Assembly: GCA_038496675.1 (NCBI GenBank) | Contig: CM076663.1 | Span: 18,695,290-18,759,289, forward strand | Source of the DNA: Rachycentron canadum | Taxonomy: Eukaryota > Chordata > Actinopteri > Carangiformes > Rachycentridae | Direction of reading: 5' to 3' | Length of the DNA: 64,000 nucleotides | In this document: positions 48,762-59,719 of the stretch, in pieces | Layout: each line of letters begins with the position of its first letter | Numbering within the stretch: position 1 is the first letter of the stretch | Made by a program: the position numbers and the translations under genes | The notes under the pieces: generated by a model | What the model was told of the DNA's origin: nothing | Databases searched by the model: none | What the model saw: only the letters and a program-made list of their open reading frames with translations

Positions 48762-49015
48762 GTTGAGGTTAAAACAGCCGTGAGGACTTTTGTGATGTCA
48801 CGACAAAGCACCGCTCTCAGCCACGTGGACCACCCACTGAGAGAGACTCAGATCCTCTCTTCTGATTGGCTGACTGACCTGATGTTTCTAGAGCTCCAGA
48901 GAGAAGCCTGAGAGAGATGTCAAACTACACTGCGACAGATTTTGGTTCTTAAAATGACAATTAAATCTTCTTATGGATATCAACGCTTCAGATAAAACAC
49001 TGGAGTGGAGTAAAA
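48762..49015 (+). repeat. hairpin-bearing dispersed repeat, copy 2
   Basis: Same family and orientation as 10400-11140, with shared blocks 'gagactcagatcctctct', 'tgattggctgactgacctga' and 'tcttcttatggatatcaa'. In this copy the left arm of the hairpin is shortened and the C-rich stretch corresponding to the gap in copy 1 is only a few bases. Confidence 0.6.
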
Positions 49016-49033
49016 TAGGGAACATTTAGAGGT

Positions 49034-49125
49034 AAAGTTTTACAGTTTGTGGAATATGCTCATTCATGTTTTTGTTGAGTGTTAAACGAGAAGTTTGATA
49101 CTTAGCATAAAGACATGTACGCGCT
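49034..49125 (+). repeat. inverted-repeat element family M, short fragment (copy 4)
   Basis: 'aagttttacagtttgtggaa', 'tatgctcattcatgtttttg' and 'cttagcataaagacatg' match the terminus and internal core of the copies at 12391 and 42422. It is internally deleted. Confidence 0.45.
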
Positions 49126-49211
49126 GCAGCTGCACACAGCTGAAAACAATCCAAACTCACTGACCAACACGTTTCATTCAAACAAAGAACGAAGAGTAAA
49201 AACAATCGTGT

Positions 49212-49375
49212 CAAGCTTACGGTGGCCTCACAGGGGATCACCAAAATCAGCAGGATTTATCCTCTTGGAACCACGCATGTCCATAAAAACATTGTGCCAA
49301 TCCATTAAGTAGCTGTTAGAGATATTTTATTCCAGGCCAAGTGGTTGGATCAACAAACCAACCAAGCAAACTACA
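49212..49375 (+). repeat. fragment of dispersed repeat family R
   Basis: 'ggggatcaccaaaatcagca', 'ggatttatcctcttggaacc' and 'ccaatccattaagtagctgt' are recognisable members of the repeat series at 26870-27965. Confidence 0.5.
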
Positions 49376-49379
49376 GAGC

Positions 49380-50168
49380 CACGCTGACAGTGCTTTAAAA
49401 AGCAACTAAAATGGACTCAAATTTACATTCATTTAATGCTGCTCACTGAGGATGTATCAAAGCCTGGTGAAATAAGTGAGGGAAAATATAGTCAGATATG
49501 ACTCTGGGAAGAGTTGAGTGGCTCAATTTCACTGACCTGGTTGCTGCCAAGTTTCTTATTTCTGGTTCTATGACGAGCTGAGAGGTGTGTTTTGGTAAGA
49601 TGGCTGCTAAAGTCTTGTAAAATCTGTGCGAAACACCTCCATGGAATTTACAAATTGCTCCTCTGATCGGACCAGCTTTATCCAGACCATAAAAAACATG
49701 ACACAAGCCATTAATCATTATACACACACCTGTTATGAAATGCAGTGTCATGCATGATGAATGAACAAATCACCTGTATTTAGAACATGCTCAATCGTTT
49801 TTATGAAATGCTGCTTGGGAAAAGATGTCATGAAATCCCATGTCTTGACGTATTGGAGATTTTCATAATCCACATTAAGTAACGGGAAACCCGAGGTATT
49901 ACAGCCCATATGTCATCAGGAAAATTCAGATGAGTAAGCGGGCTTATTGGCCATCCTGGTGGTTGGGCTTTTTGATGTTCAAATGACAGGATAAATAAAA
50001 GACACTAACTCAGCTGGAGCCATCGACTGAATGGAGTGAATGAAGGCTGGTGCCTGCTGGGAAAAGCAAAGAAGAAAATGACCCTCAACTATTGTGACAT
50101 TGTTCGTCCAGCTCTCCGATCAGCTGTTGTCAAGATACAGTGGAAAGAGAAAGACGATCTACTCCACC

Positions 50169-50221
<53 letters not shown>

Positions 50222-51725
50222 AACACATGGCAATCACTGTCCATATTCATCATATGCTCCACCAAACACTCCCTGTTAAGATTACAGTGTATTATCAACT
50301 GGAGGATGACAGCTGAGTGGAGGTAAAGTGCAGCTTTTAGCAGCCTTTGGCCTGCGTGGAGTATCAGACAAATCACAGAGCACACCTATAGTATGCAAAT
50401 AGACCCTGACAACATTTATCATAGGCACCACATTATTGAAATTGCTTTTTTCTTATGTTGCTTCAAAATGGTGTACAAACTGGGCTGAACTGGAGGCTAA
50501 ACACACCTGAACACCTACTCATGTTGCAGAGTACGAGAATAAAATCATTTTCAACATAATAAATAGCGGTTTTAAGGAAAAAACTTGATCTACAGTGACA
50601 GACGACCTTTCAGTCCACAGTCTGCTTTTCTTCCAAATAGGTAGATTCATTATGCACTTTCTGTCCTACTGGCACACGAGCTGGATTTAACACGTGACCA
50701 CGAGTGAAGAAAGACGAGCTGCGACGGGCGGTCGCTGCGCAGCGTAATGGAAACTGTGACTGGCACAATAAGACACAAAGACACGGCGTCTGACTCATCC
50801 TCACAAAGCGTTTCCATTCAAAATGGATTGGTGCTGAATTTGTCTGTGAGCGCGGTACCCACTCGTATAGCACTACAGAAGCAGCATGTGAATCCACTAT
50901 TATGTAAATATTGACGCAGGATTTTCAAAGTGTTGACTCATGTTAAAAGTTGACGTCGGGAATGATCTATCTGGGATTTCTACGAGTTTGTTGTCTCAGC
51001 GTCGGCAGTAACATTCAGTGTTTTATGACCAGGGTCCAGCGGTAACATGCTACTGTGTAGTGTATTAAAGCTGCACTAGTCAATTTCTGTTAACAAATCA
51101 AAATCACTGAATCCACCGAGGCAGGAGCTGCTCAGAGACAAACCCAGCTCAGTTCCCCTCACATGCACAGCACTATAGCATTCATAGCATTTTTAGCTCT
51201 GAGTTATGATGTTGTGCGAAGTGAACTAACAGATAATTTGTTGTTGTCGGACATTAAAACAGAAACAAAAAAACAGGCGACCCTACGCCTGAGTGGTTTG
51301 GGCACATTGCCATGTGGGTGTGTACGCTCTGAACAGGCGTTGCTGGTTTCGAGTCTCGGTTTGTTGAGTCTTTCCTGCATGTTGCTCCCCCTTTTGCTGT
51401 CGCCCCATTTCCTGTCGCTACACACTGCACAATCAATACGGGGGTGGAAAATGCCCAAAACAATGACTTCAAAAACAAACAGAATTAAAAAAAAAAAAAA
51501 AAAGTGAAGACACGAATCCAAATGAATGCCAAATGTTGTTGTACAATTTGTGAACAGGCAAATTGGTTTTAAGCTTGTCAAATGTGTTCTCAGCCTGTCT
51601 CACTAAAAATATCTACTACTGCAGCTTTAATGGTCTAATGGTCAGCTTTAATATTCTGATGAAAGTAGAAATCTTAATACGTTTCAGTTGTTTTCAATTT
51701 CTAGGCTTGAAAAATCAAACTGCTA
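49380..51725. other. kcnk9 intron segment, no gene seen
   Basis: Apart from the AC microsatellite, nothing is identified with confidence. Segment 51060-51580 looks like a dispersed repeat ('gctgcactagtcaatttctg') with overlapping frames on both strands and an A run at 51487-51503. Confidence 0.4.
50171..50222 (+). repeat. (AC)n(AT)n microsatellite
   Basis: About 21 AC units followed by four AT units. Confidence 0.95.
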
Positions 51726-51732
51726 TGTTTAC

Positions 51733-51779
51733 TTGTCTCTCATATTGCTCCATGGTTCATGGAGCAATATGAGAGACAA
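51733..51779. repeat. perfect 22-bp inverted repeat with 3-nt loop
   Basis: The left arm 51733-51754 (ttgtctctcatattgctcca + tg) and right arm 51758-51779 are exact reverse complements, separated by 'gtt'. Such a short loop is not microRNA-like. It can extrude as a cruciform and is typical of a template-switch duplication. Confidence 0.95.
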
Positions 51780-51784
51780 TGGCT

Positions 51785-53220
51785 CCATTATTATCTAAGA
51801 TTTTTTAAATATTCAAATTCAGTATCCAGCGGTTTCTGATGTTTTCTCTCTTCTTTTTCTGCTCATGCTAACTAACCAAACACTACTATACCAATGTTAC
51901 TTTGACGAAATCATTGTTTTCCAGGAGTATCCTGTTTAAACTGCTCCGTATCTGTCAGCCATTACATTTGTCTGTTATCTACATTATAATGGCCTTTTTC
52001 CAAATATGACATATTTGTTAGTTTCATGAACAAAGAGTTGCAAGTTCCAACTGCAACAACCAGCCTGTAAAATCTCCAATTAATTTCAAGACTCTGAACA
52101 CATTTTTCATTTAATTATTGTTTGTAGCAAATACCTTTTTCATTAAAAAGCAATTACGGTTTTGTCTGCCATTTAATATGACCTCACTGCGCTGCTCACC
52201 CTGAATAAACTTGGTTAGTCTGTGTTTCATGAAGAGCTTTGCCGCTGTTTTGGCACAGACGCAACATTTTACAGGAAGAAATAAATACGGTCTCAGTCTT
52301 CAAGTCCAGTTTCTACTGTACCTACACATGTTGATATTTCCAGACATTTACCAGAGATGACTTTCACCTTTTAAGCTGTCTTTGGTCTCCCAGCAACACG
52401 AGCGGCTCACCGCAATGAGGAAGGTACGTGTGTGTATACACACACTGCTGCATGCTGTAGTTGCTTTGCTCGGCCTAAGCAGTTTCTGTGAGAACGCCTC
52501 ACCGCATGCTGCCATCACTAAGTGTCACATTAGTCACAGGAATAAACAGAGTCAACTTGCAGGGGGCAGCAGAGACGGGGCCCTCAAGACAGATGCTCTG
52601 ACATGTGCTAACAGTAGCTGAGCCACGGTTTCAGAGCTTTTTCTTTTCTTTGTGCGCACTCAGTTTATGGAGATGTAATGAAAATGAAAACGAGGAGCAT
52701 CAGATCATGGATCTCCCTGTAAATGAAGAGTTCACTTTGTTTAGCCTGTCGTCAATACAGCACACTGCTGCATGTTAGTGATCATTTATTCTCCATGAGT
52801 GAGTGAGTGGGTGAGATCATCAGTTCAAAGTTCAGCCTTTTTTATACTGAAACTACCAGAACTACTACTGTTGCTTTAACACCGACTGTAACATTATGTG
52901 GCTGTGCTGTATCTGTCTGCCTGATGTACATTCAGAGATAATCAAAGACATTCAACGTACAAACCTCTACTGTAGCTGTTACTGCTGAGCCTCATTCAGG
53001 CTCTCAGGATGATGCTGCGTTGTAATATCACCTCAATTAAAAATAAGCTTTTGTAATAAATCTGACACAGTATGCGTATAAAACAACATTTAAACCAAAT
53101 CACACATATATCTGGCTAATCTAGAGGCCAAAGATCTGAAGTTACACACTTCTGTAGTAAACTTATTATGGTATTGTGACAGATATAAAACAAGCATGAG
53201 CTTTGGGATGTAAGACTTGG
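51785..53220. other. kcnk9 intron segment, no gene seen
   Basis: Unique AT-rich sequence, no supported feature. Confidence 0.5.
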
Positions 53221-53227
53221 ATGGACT

Positions 53228-53250
53228 TTTTTTTTTTTTTTTTTTTTTTT
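53228..53250 (+). repeat. poly-T homopolymer
   Basis: About 23 consecutive T bases. Confidence 0.95.
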
Positions 53251-53539
53251 AATCTATGTGTTAAAGCTTATTTACTCTGTTAGCAAAGATAAGATAATGT
53301 CTCAGGGCAGTATGGCTGCTTAATTAGTGTTCATTCTGATTTCTTCAGTACTGTAATAATTACACAGCAGATACGTTTCTGATTGTAGCGTGATTTCAAT
53401 GTGTTTTCTTTATTTTTGGCTGTTTGTAGTTCTGTTTGAAAGAGGATAGAGCGTTTTGGATCTGACTAATAATCATTTGTGTTGTTTTGCGAGGTCACAC
53501 AGACTGATGCTGACACACTGTAGCTCCTATTACTGCTAT

Positions 53540-54130
53540 TAGTACTGCGACTAATACTATATGTACAACTACTGCTACTACAACTGCTACTGCCAAGACC
53601 GTTACTTCTACTTCTATTACTTTGTCTAATAACATTACTATTACTGCTGCTATTGATGATACCAATACTCCCAATACATCTACAAATACTATTATTACGA
53701 CTGCCAATACTCCTACTGCTACCACTAATACTACCATACTACTATTATTAATACTACAACCATGATAACTACTACTACTACTGCAATACTCCTGATTCTA
53801 TTATTACAATGTCTACTACTACATCCACCACTCCTATTATTACTAATACTGCAATACTCCTACTTCTACCACAACTACTATTTCTACTTTTCCTATTATT
53901 ATTACTACTACTGCAATACTCCTACATATACCACTACTACTATTACTACAACTACTACTTCTGTTACTACTGTTATTACCAATGCCACTGCCAAGACTGA
54001 TATTTCTACTTCTTCTGTTACTATTGCTTCTACTACTAACACTACTGTTGTCATAGTAGTAGTAATTTTACTACTATTGCCAGTGCTGCCACCACAAATA
54101 TATGACTCCACTACTTCTACTAGTCTGTGG
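53540..54130. repeat. long degenerate (ACT/ATT)n trinucleotide tract
   Basis: About 590 bases built almost entirely of three-base words such as act, tac, att and gct, arranged in register with frequent single-base changes. It yields low-complexity frames on both strands (poly-Thr, Tyr/Leu and Val-rich, up to 123 codons). These are artefacts of the repeat. The diverged state indicates an old microsatellite. Confidence 0.85.
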
Positions 54131-54139
54131 TGAGTGCTG

Positions 54140-56000
54140 CTGCTGGTAGCTGTGTTTCTACGACTGAAACATCACGACTCTCACTGCAGCTCCTCAGACT
54201 GAGGAGTTATCTCTCAGTTTGATAGACTTTGTTTTTGAGTTTGACTTCATGCTAATATATACTATATTTCCAATGTTGTCGTGAAGCCAACAAATCTGCC
54301 TTCACAGACAGTGATACTGCAAGTCTGGATGATGAAGATCAAACAATGTTCCACCAAAGGCTTCAGTGCATCTCCCCAAGGCTTTGAAACCAGAGGAGAA
54401 GAGAAGAACAGCGTCCCCCAACAGATTTCCCCCAATGAGATGAAGGTAACAATGATGATGATGGCGAGAGCACTGTCACTCTAAAAGCTCCCATAAGGGT
54501 TGGACAGGGTTCAGATCTGGAGATTACAAAGGCCAAAGCACGTGGCTCACAACCTTTTCACCTTTAGCTTGTCGCCCGTTTGTGACCCCGTCCAGTTCAA
54601 GATGACAGTGGAGATCAGCTTTACACCGAGTGAATGATGAACGTGTAAGAGTGAGTGCTTCTCTTTGCACGTGAGGCTTTTGTTTTCTTTTCTCCTGCAG
54701 TATTTGGTCTGTCTCCTGATTTATTCTGTTGTAAAGGTACGCATCCAGCAGCGAGCACGTGGCCCCACATATCTTAATAGACATCTTTGTATCATATTTT
54801 TACAGTCCCACATGATGACACTAAATTTAATGAGTTTCCACAAACAGCTCATAGTTGACACAGACCAAATTGTTTCCATATCTTTGCAGTTTCATTTTGC
54901 ACAAAGCTAGTTTTCACTTCTTTCACTTTTTAGGGGCCGAAATAATTATTTGAAATTCTTTTGATAAGGAGGAGGAGAACAAATCTAGTTTCATTATTTC
55001 TGAGGGGAAAATCTCTCTCTGAGGATTTAACAGGCGAGAGCGCGAGGTGACACAGCTCAGACAGAGTGGGGTCGTCCAATCATGGAGCCAACTCAGCAAA
55101 TGAAAGCTGTACTGAGAGCTGGGTCAGAGACCGCCCGCGAATAATTCTTAGATATGAGATTAAAAGCGGCAGCTGAGCCTTATGAAGTCTGGAATTCTGA
55201 AAAACCACGGAGGAAGATATAAAACGGACAGTAAGACGTCAAATTTCATCTGTCATAAGTCTGAAAAACCTATCCTGACAAACTTATAAACACTGACAAA
55301 CTTATCTTGCCCCCTAACGTGACCAGATGATGAATGACGACACAAAATACCCTACAATTTTATAGGACGTTACTGCTTTTCTTCATTAAACTGAAGTTAG
55401 GACACACTGATGGCCTTTGCTCTGATAAGCAGTGTTGACCAGATTCGTACAAATCCAACAAAATGACCTAAAGCAGCAGATGCATTAGTTCAACTTCCCC
55501 CTGTCATCCCCAAGCTGATTATTTCTCACTGAAGATACTGATTTTCATTTTTGGATCACCTCCTTGAACAGTGGGGCGCTGCAGCAGGAGTAATCAGCTG
55601 TAGACTACTACGCATGAGCTGCTCTGTTGTGGGCCTTTAACCACACCACTCACCAGAGCATGGAAATAAACCACATCTGACAGTGAAATTACACTCTTGA
55701 AATGATCCGTCAACATTTTCCTTCTTTTTCTTGTTGCAGCCACATAAACGGATTCATCTCATCTCTGTCACGATGAGATAAAACCTCCGACCTCTCTAAC
55801 TTGAATCTGAGCAGCTGGGAGCTCAGTCTCCATGAAGTCAGAGTGAGTCCTGACCCGCTGTTACTGCTGAGGGTGTGATAACAGCCCAGAGAGAGAGACC
55901 CCCCCCTCCCCCCTGCAGAGGACACACAGGCCCGCTGCAGTGAATGTAAACCACTTCACACAACATGAATATTACAATGGCTCTCTCGTCGCTGTAGCCT
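54140..56000. other. kcnk9 intron segment, no gene seen
   Basis: Moderate-complexity sequence. The frame at 54281-54484 ends near a donor-like AAG|GTAACA but has no acceptor or family support. Sequence approaching 56 kb becomes more GC-rich. Confidence 0.4.
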
Positions 56001-56099
56001 GGAAACAACAGTGGATCCACCTTCACTGCTCCGTAACAGCCCGTCCCTGTTGAGTGTTGCCCGGCAAACTGGAGGAAGGGCCCGGTGCATTAGTCCCCC

Positions 56100-56133
56100 A
56101 GCCACCCCCACCCCCACCCCCACCCCCCCCCCC
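56100..56133 (+). repeat. C-rich (CCCCA)n tract
   Basis: Repeated CCACCCC units ending in a C run. On the minus strand it is G-rich and could form a quadruplex. Confidence 0.85.
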
Positions 56134-56193
56134 TGCCTCCAGGCTAACGGTCCTCATCTGGAACAACAGTGTCTGACTTCCACAACACAAAAG

Positions 56194-56195
<2 letters not shown>

Positions 56196-56250
<55 letters not shown>
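56196..56250 (+). repeat. (GT)n microsatellite
   Basis: About 27 uninterrupted GT units. Confidence 0.95.
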
Positions 56251-56251
<1 letters not shown>

Positions 56252-56802
56252 CCTCTGCAGGGAGGCGCCTGGCACATTGTCTAACTCTGACTGGAAGGTT
56301 GAATTATCGACCCCCCCCCCCAACAACTTTTCCCTTTTTTTCTTCGTAATAGCGCCACGCGCGTTAGAATTAATTCAATTAACTCCAAATTAATTCAGCA
56401 AAAGCTTCATTCAGCCCGGTGGTGATTCAAATGCAGAGGGAGACGCGCTTTGATTGTGCAGCGTAAACAAAGAGGAAGTCAGTTTATCCTTCACAGCTTG
56501 AAATAAATCAATGTGACGCAAACGCATCATCGCGACAAGCGTCAACCACATGTAATTAACGTTTCCTTTCAGGGGGAACCACAAAGACACGAACGCATGA
56601 ATGAAAAGTGGGTAGACTTGTGCCAACAGGGAGGTCGGCCTCAGTTCTTATCGCAGCAGTTCAGTCATCTGTCTGTATTTACTGCCACTAGTCGTAGTAG
56701 CGGAGCTCCGCGAGGGGATAAACAGCTCGAGTGGAGTGGCTCGGCAGAAGTGACGTCAGAGTGAACTCAGAGGAGCTGTCCTTTCAGCACCACAACACCG
56801 CT

Positions 56803-56955
56803 GCTGCCCCACAGCCTCTTCCTCCTCCTCCTCCTCCTCCTGCTGCTGCTGCCCCACAGCCTCTTCCTCCTCCTCCNTCCTCCTCCTCCTCCTCCTCCTG
56901 CTGCTGCTGCCCCACAGCCTCTTCCTCCTCCTCCTCCTCCTCCTCCTCCTGCTGC
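56803..56955 (+). repeat. (TCC)n/(TGC)n minisatellite with a single N
   Basis: Three successive copies of 'gctgccccacagcctctt' (56803, 56848, 56906), each followed by (CCT)n and, except the last, CTGCTGCTG. One N at 56877 lies inside the second unit. The spacing changes from 45 to 58 bases at the N, so copy number may be an assembly estimate. Confidence 0.85.
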
Positions 56956-57091
56956 TGCACGGCCACTACCTCTGCTGTGTCCGACACCCTCGGCTCTTTA
57001 CGCCGTGCCCGACCTGCAGCTGCATCCCCGGCTGACGCACCGTGAACGCCACAAGTTGAATCACAGCGAGAGCTGCAACCACATGAAACAA

Positions 57092-57155
57092 TGTGTGCGT
57101 GCGTGCGTGCGTGCGTCCGCGTGTGTGTGTGTTAGTGTGCGTGTGTGTGTGTGTG
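57092..57155 (+). repeat. (GTGC)n/(GT)n compound repeat
   Basis: Alternating GCGT units followed by GT units with two interruptions. Confidence 0.9.
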
Positions 57156-57530
57156 CATCCTGGGTGCACCCGCGGGCCGCGCTAAGCTACGTCACTCCCC
57201 CCACAGAGGTGCTTTTCAGAAGTAGCCAAATCCAGATGTTTGACAGTGAGCGCCGCCCTCGCGCTGAACACCCCCAGCCCTCTCCTCCTCCTCCTCTTCC
57301 TCCCCCCGGGACCACACTGAGGGGGAGAGAGCGCTGCAACGTGTTGCTTAAAAACTTTATCTACAGCCTCAGTGTAAACGCTGATCAGGTGTGTGGCTGC
57401 TCTGAATATGAACATGTGCTCCCGCGCAGCTGCTGCGCACAGACCGCTTCACTGCCCTGACACTGTGACTGTGCTGATGATAAACCCTGTCCTGTTGCGC
57501 AACAGTGATAAGACCCTGAGAGGCACCTGT

Positions 57531-57582
57531 GATGATGATGATGATGATGATGGTGATGATAATGATGATGATGATGATGATG
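57531..57582 (+). repeat. (GAT)n repeat just inside the kcnk9 intron
   Basis: About 17 GAT units with two single-base changes, ending 45 bases from the exon 1 donor at 57627. On the transcript strand it reads (ATC)n. Confidence 0.95.
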
Positions 57583-57627
57583 GAGGCTCTGTTACACTGG
57601 TGTCAGACACCGGACACTGAGACTTAC

Positions 57628-57910
57628 CTATGGTGGTTATAACCGTGATGGCAAAGTAAAATGACCCTGCAAATTTCCACTGCACCCCGGCTCTGTGGGG
57701 CTCTGCCTCCATGATGATGGTCTCCAGTTTGCGGTAATCATCCTCGCTGATGTTATATTTCCCCTGGAGACGCTTCTCCTCGGCTTCCAGCTGCTCTTTT
57801 TCCCGCATCTCGAAGTCGGACTCCAGGGCGTCAAAGACGGCGGCCCCGACGAGCAGGTACGTAAACGTGCAAATGATCAGGGACAAGGTCCGCACGTTTT
57901 GCCGCTTCAT
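57628..57910 (-). CDS. kcnk9: kcnk9 coding exon 1: TASK-3 two-pore K+ channel, residues 1-95
   Basis: Encodes MKRQNVRTLS at the start, the invariant TASK N-terminus, then M1 (about 8-28), the extracellular cap helices with an N-glycosylation site NIS at Asn53, and the first pore helix ending TVITTIG95. Glu70 is present in the cap; TASK-3 has Glu here where TASK-1 has Lys, so this residue supports kcnk9 over kcnk3. The donor is ACCATAG|GTAAGT; the split Gly codon (phase 1) is completed by exon 2. The ATG at 57910-57908 has a fair context (GGCC ATG A) and matches the family start. The frame stays open 112 codons further upstream, but that part has no TASK homology and reads as GC-rich leader. 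Product: acid-sensitive leak K+ channel setting resting potential; expression cannot be judged here. Confidence 0.97.
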
Positions 57911-58246
57911 GGCCAACAGGAACCGGCGACCGAGGGGCTCATGTCCCCTCGGATTCCCCGGGAAGGCGCAGCAAGCGTGAGGGAAGCCGTGTGGACAGCG
58001 CCTGGAGGCGGAGGCGCAGAAAGGTGCGCTCCGGTGACGGTGGCCGCGGTGGACGGCGGAGTCGGAGCAGCGGTGGAAGTCCCCCGCCTTGTGGTGATCC
58101 CGGTGACAGACCCCAAGATCCTGCTCCTGGTTCGCGGAGAGACACAAGAGACTGCTCGATCGCCTGGACCAGGAGCCCTGCAGCCGAGAGACCCTGCGCA
58201 AGACCTGCCCAAACCAAGTCCTCCCGGTGCGCAGTGCCATCAACAA
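57911..58246 (-). other. kcnk9: kcnk9 5' leader, open in frame with the CDS
   Basis: Upstream of the accepted start, the same frame has no stop for 112 codons back to an ATG at 58246. The predicted residues are Arg/Ser/Cys/His-rich with no TASK-like feature, as expected for translated GC-rich leader. It is treated as untranslated; an N-terminally extended form cannot be excluded from sequence alone. Confidence 0.55.
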
Positions 58247-59358
58247 GCTGCTCCCAAGATCGCCTGTTGGTCTCCGTTCTCCTCAAGTGAACTACTCTGA
58301 TCTGAATAAACGCTTCCAACCAAATAAACGTTGCTTCTCTTTCTTTCCTTTGATCCTCCGCTCTCACTTTGTCTGTGCTGTGAATGACAATGTCCTAGAA
58401 CTGAGCATCTTTCCACATGTCTCTAAGTTTCAGCTAAACACCAACCTGTTCATTGTAACCTCATCAGCATTCAGGCTATTTTTAGCAGCCATTCTCCACA
58501 CAGGGACAAGAAGACATCAGTTTACTCTCCGTGAAATCCGTGGATCTTCCTCGCAAACGGTGGTCATCCTCATCACAAATGTGCTGAGTCGCGGAGAAGA
58601 CGGGGAGTCACACAGAGGAAGTCATCATCGCACCAAACAAATTCACAGGCTTATCCCCGCGTCCAGCTGCTTTAACCCCAGGAGCAGCTCACTTCTTTAG
58701 AGGAGGAAACATATTCCAAAAAACCCCCGTGGACAACAGGTTCCACCGCGACCGCGTGGCTTCCTCTAACTCTAACCTTCCTTTTCTTTTTCTCAGGCGT
58801 GCAGAAGTTGGAGCGGAGGAGAGATCGCATCAGACACCTCGGTGCTCGGAGAAACCGAATTCAGAAAAAGCTCGGAGCGCGCTCCGCGTCCGCGGTGGCA
58901 CTCGCGCACCGCGGCGCACATCCAAGCGCACTCCACAGCCCCGGACACGGACTGTGCGCCGGTCACTTTCAGCTGATTTAGAACAAAACGAAAAAAAACA
59001 AATAAACAAACACAAAAAAAAAAAAAGCAAGCAAGCAAACAAAAACAAAACTAAACAAAACAAAAAGAAAACGACAGTGCCCGTTGTTTTCCCCTCGTGG
59101 CGCAGGGGCCTGTGGGTTAACCATGCGCGTCACGAACTGCTCCTATTTTGAAGGCTCCACATTTTATGTCTCCACACGCTCCGGACTCTAATCGGTGGGC
59201 GTCGCTCCTCCCGTCTCTTGTGTTTTTCCTCCGTTTCCAAGTGTCACGATTCACCCGAGTTCAGGCCCGAGCAGCTTCCCCGCGCTCCTGCACAAGCGTT
59301 TTCTCCACGGGTGCAAAATCTGCTGGGGGCACAAAGTGACTGCATCACCCTCCCAACC

Positions 59359-59361
<3 letters not shown>

Positions 59362-59404
<43 letters not shown>
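59362..59404 (+). repeat. (CT)n microsatellite in the kcnk9 upstream region
   Basis: About 21 CT units (GA on the transcript strand). GA/CT tracts are frequent near promoters, but function is not shown. Confidence 0.95.
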
Positions 59405-59406
<2 letters not shown>

Positions 59407-59510
59407 CCCTCTCTCCATGCGACCCCTCCCACAGTGACCACTCCTACTCACTGTATGGACACAAGAGGGTTGACTTAGACTCAGATGGTCACATCAGAGT
59501 TAGTACACCC

Positions 59511-59579
59511 CGGCGGCGGCAGCGGCGGCGGCGGTAGCGGCAGCGGCAGCGGCAGCGGCAGCGGCAGCGGCAGCGGCAG
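59511..59579 (+). repeat. (GGC)n and (GGCAGC)n repeat
   Basis: GGC units pass into about seven GGCAGC hexamers. It produces Gly/Ser or Pro/Leu low-complexity frames that are not genes. Confidence 0.9.
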
Positions 59580-59719
59580 GAGACCCGCGCTCCAGCGCGG
59601 ACACAGCGGCACATGTCGGCGCGCTGTCCATGGTGCTGCACGCGACGGAGGCCGAGTTACCGCAAACGCACTTTGCACAATCACAGACACACGTGTAGCA
59701 GGAGGGGAGTTAGAGATAC

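Larger units (their letters stand above)
20715..57627 (-). other. kcnk9: kcnk9 intron 1 (about 36.9 kb)
   Basis: A phase-1 intron between ...ACCATAG|GTAAGT at 57628/57627 and CTTCTCAG|GC at 20715/20714. TASK channel genes in vertebrates have a single intron at this position, splitting the GYG filter glycine, and it is characteristically long. It contains almost all the repeats of this window. No convincing nested protein gene was found; the best candidate exon is at 45454-45696. Confidence 0.9.
57911..59700 (-). promoter_or_regulatory. kcnk9: CpG-rich probable kcnk9 promoter region
   Basis: High GC with many CpG dinucleotides compared with the flanks, starting in exon 1 and extending upstream. 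It includes CG-dense stretches at 57960-58160 and 58855-58960, and a GC-repeat block at 59511. No TATA box is evident at a defined position, consistent with a CpG-type promoter. The transcription start and any untranslated exon are not determinable here. Confidence 0.5.

Noticed and set aside
53495..54133. Val-rich, Leu/Tyr-rich and Thr-rich frames of up to 123 codons
   Set aside because: All are produced by the degenerate trinucleotide tract and are open on both strands.
56731..57045. Poly-Ser/Pro or poly-Glu frame
   Set aside because: Generated by the TCC minisatellite and interrupted by an N; no domain.
58227..59151. Plus-strand frames of 140-157 codons upstream of kcnk9 exon 1
   Set aside because: They lie in the CpG-rich leader/promoter block, lack domains, and end in A-rich low-complexity sequence.
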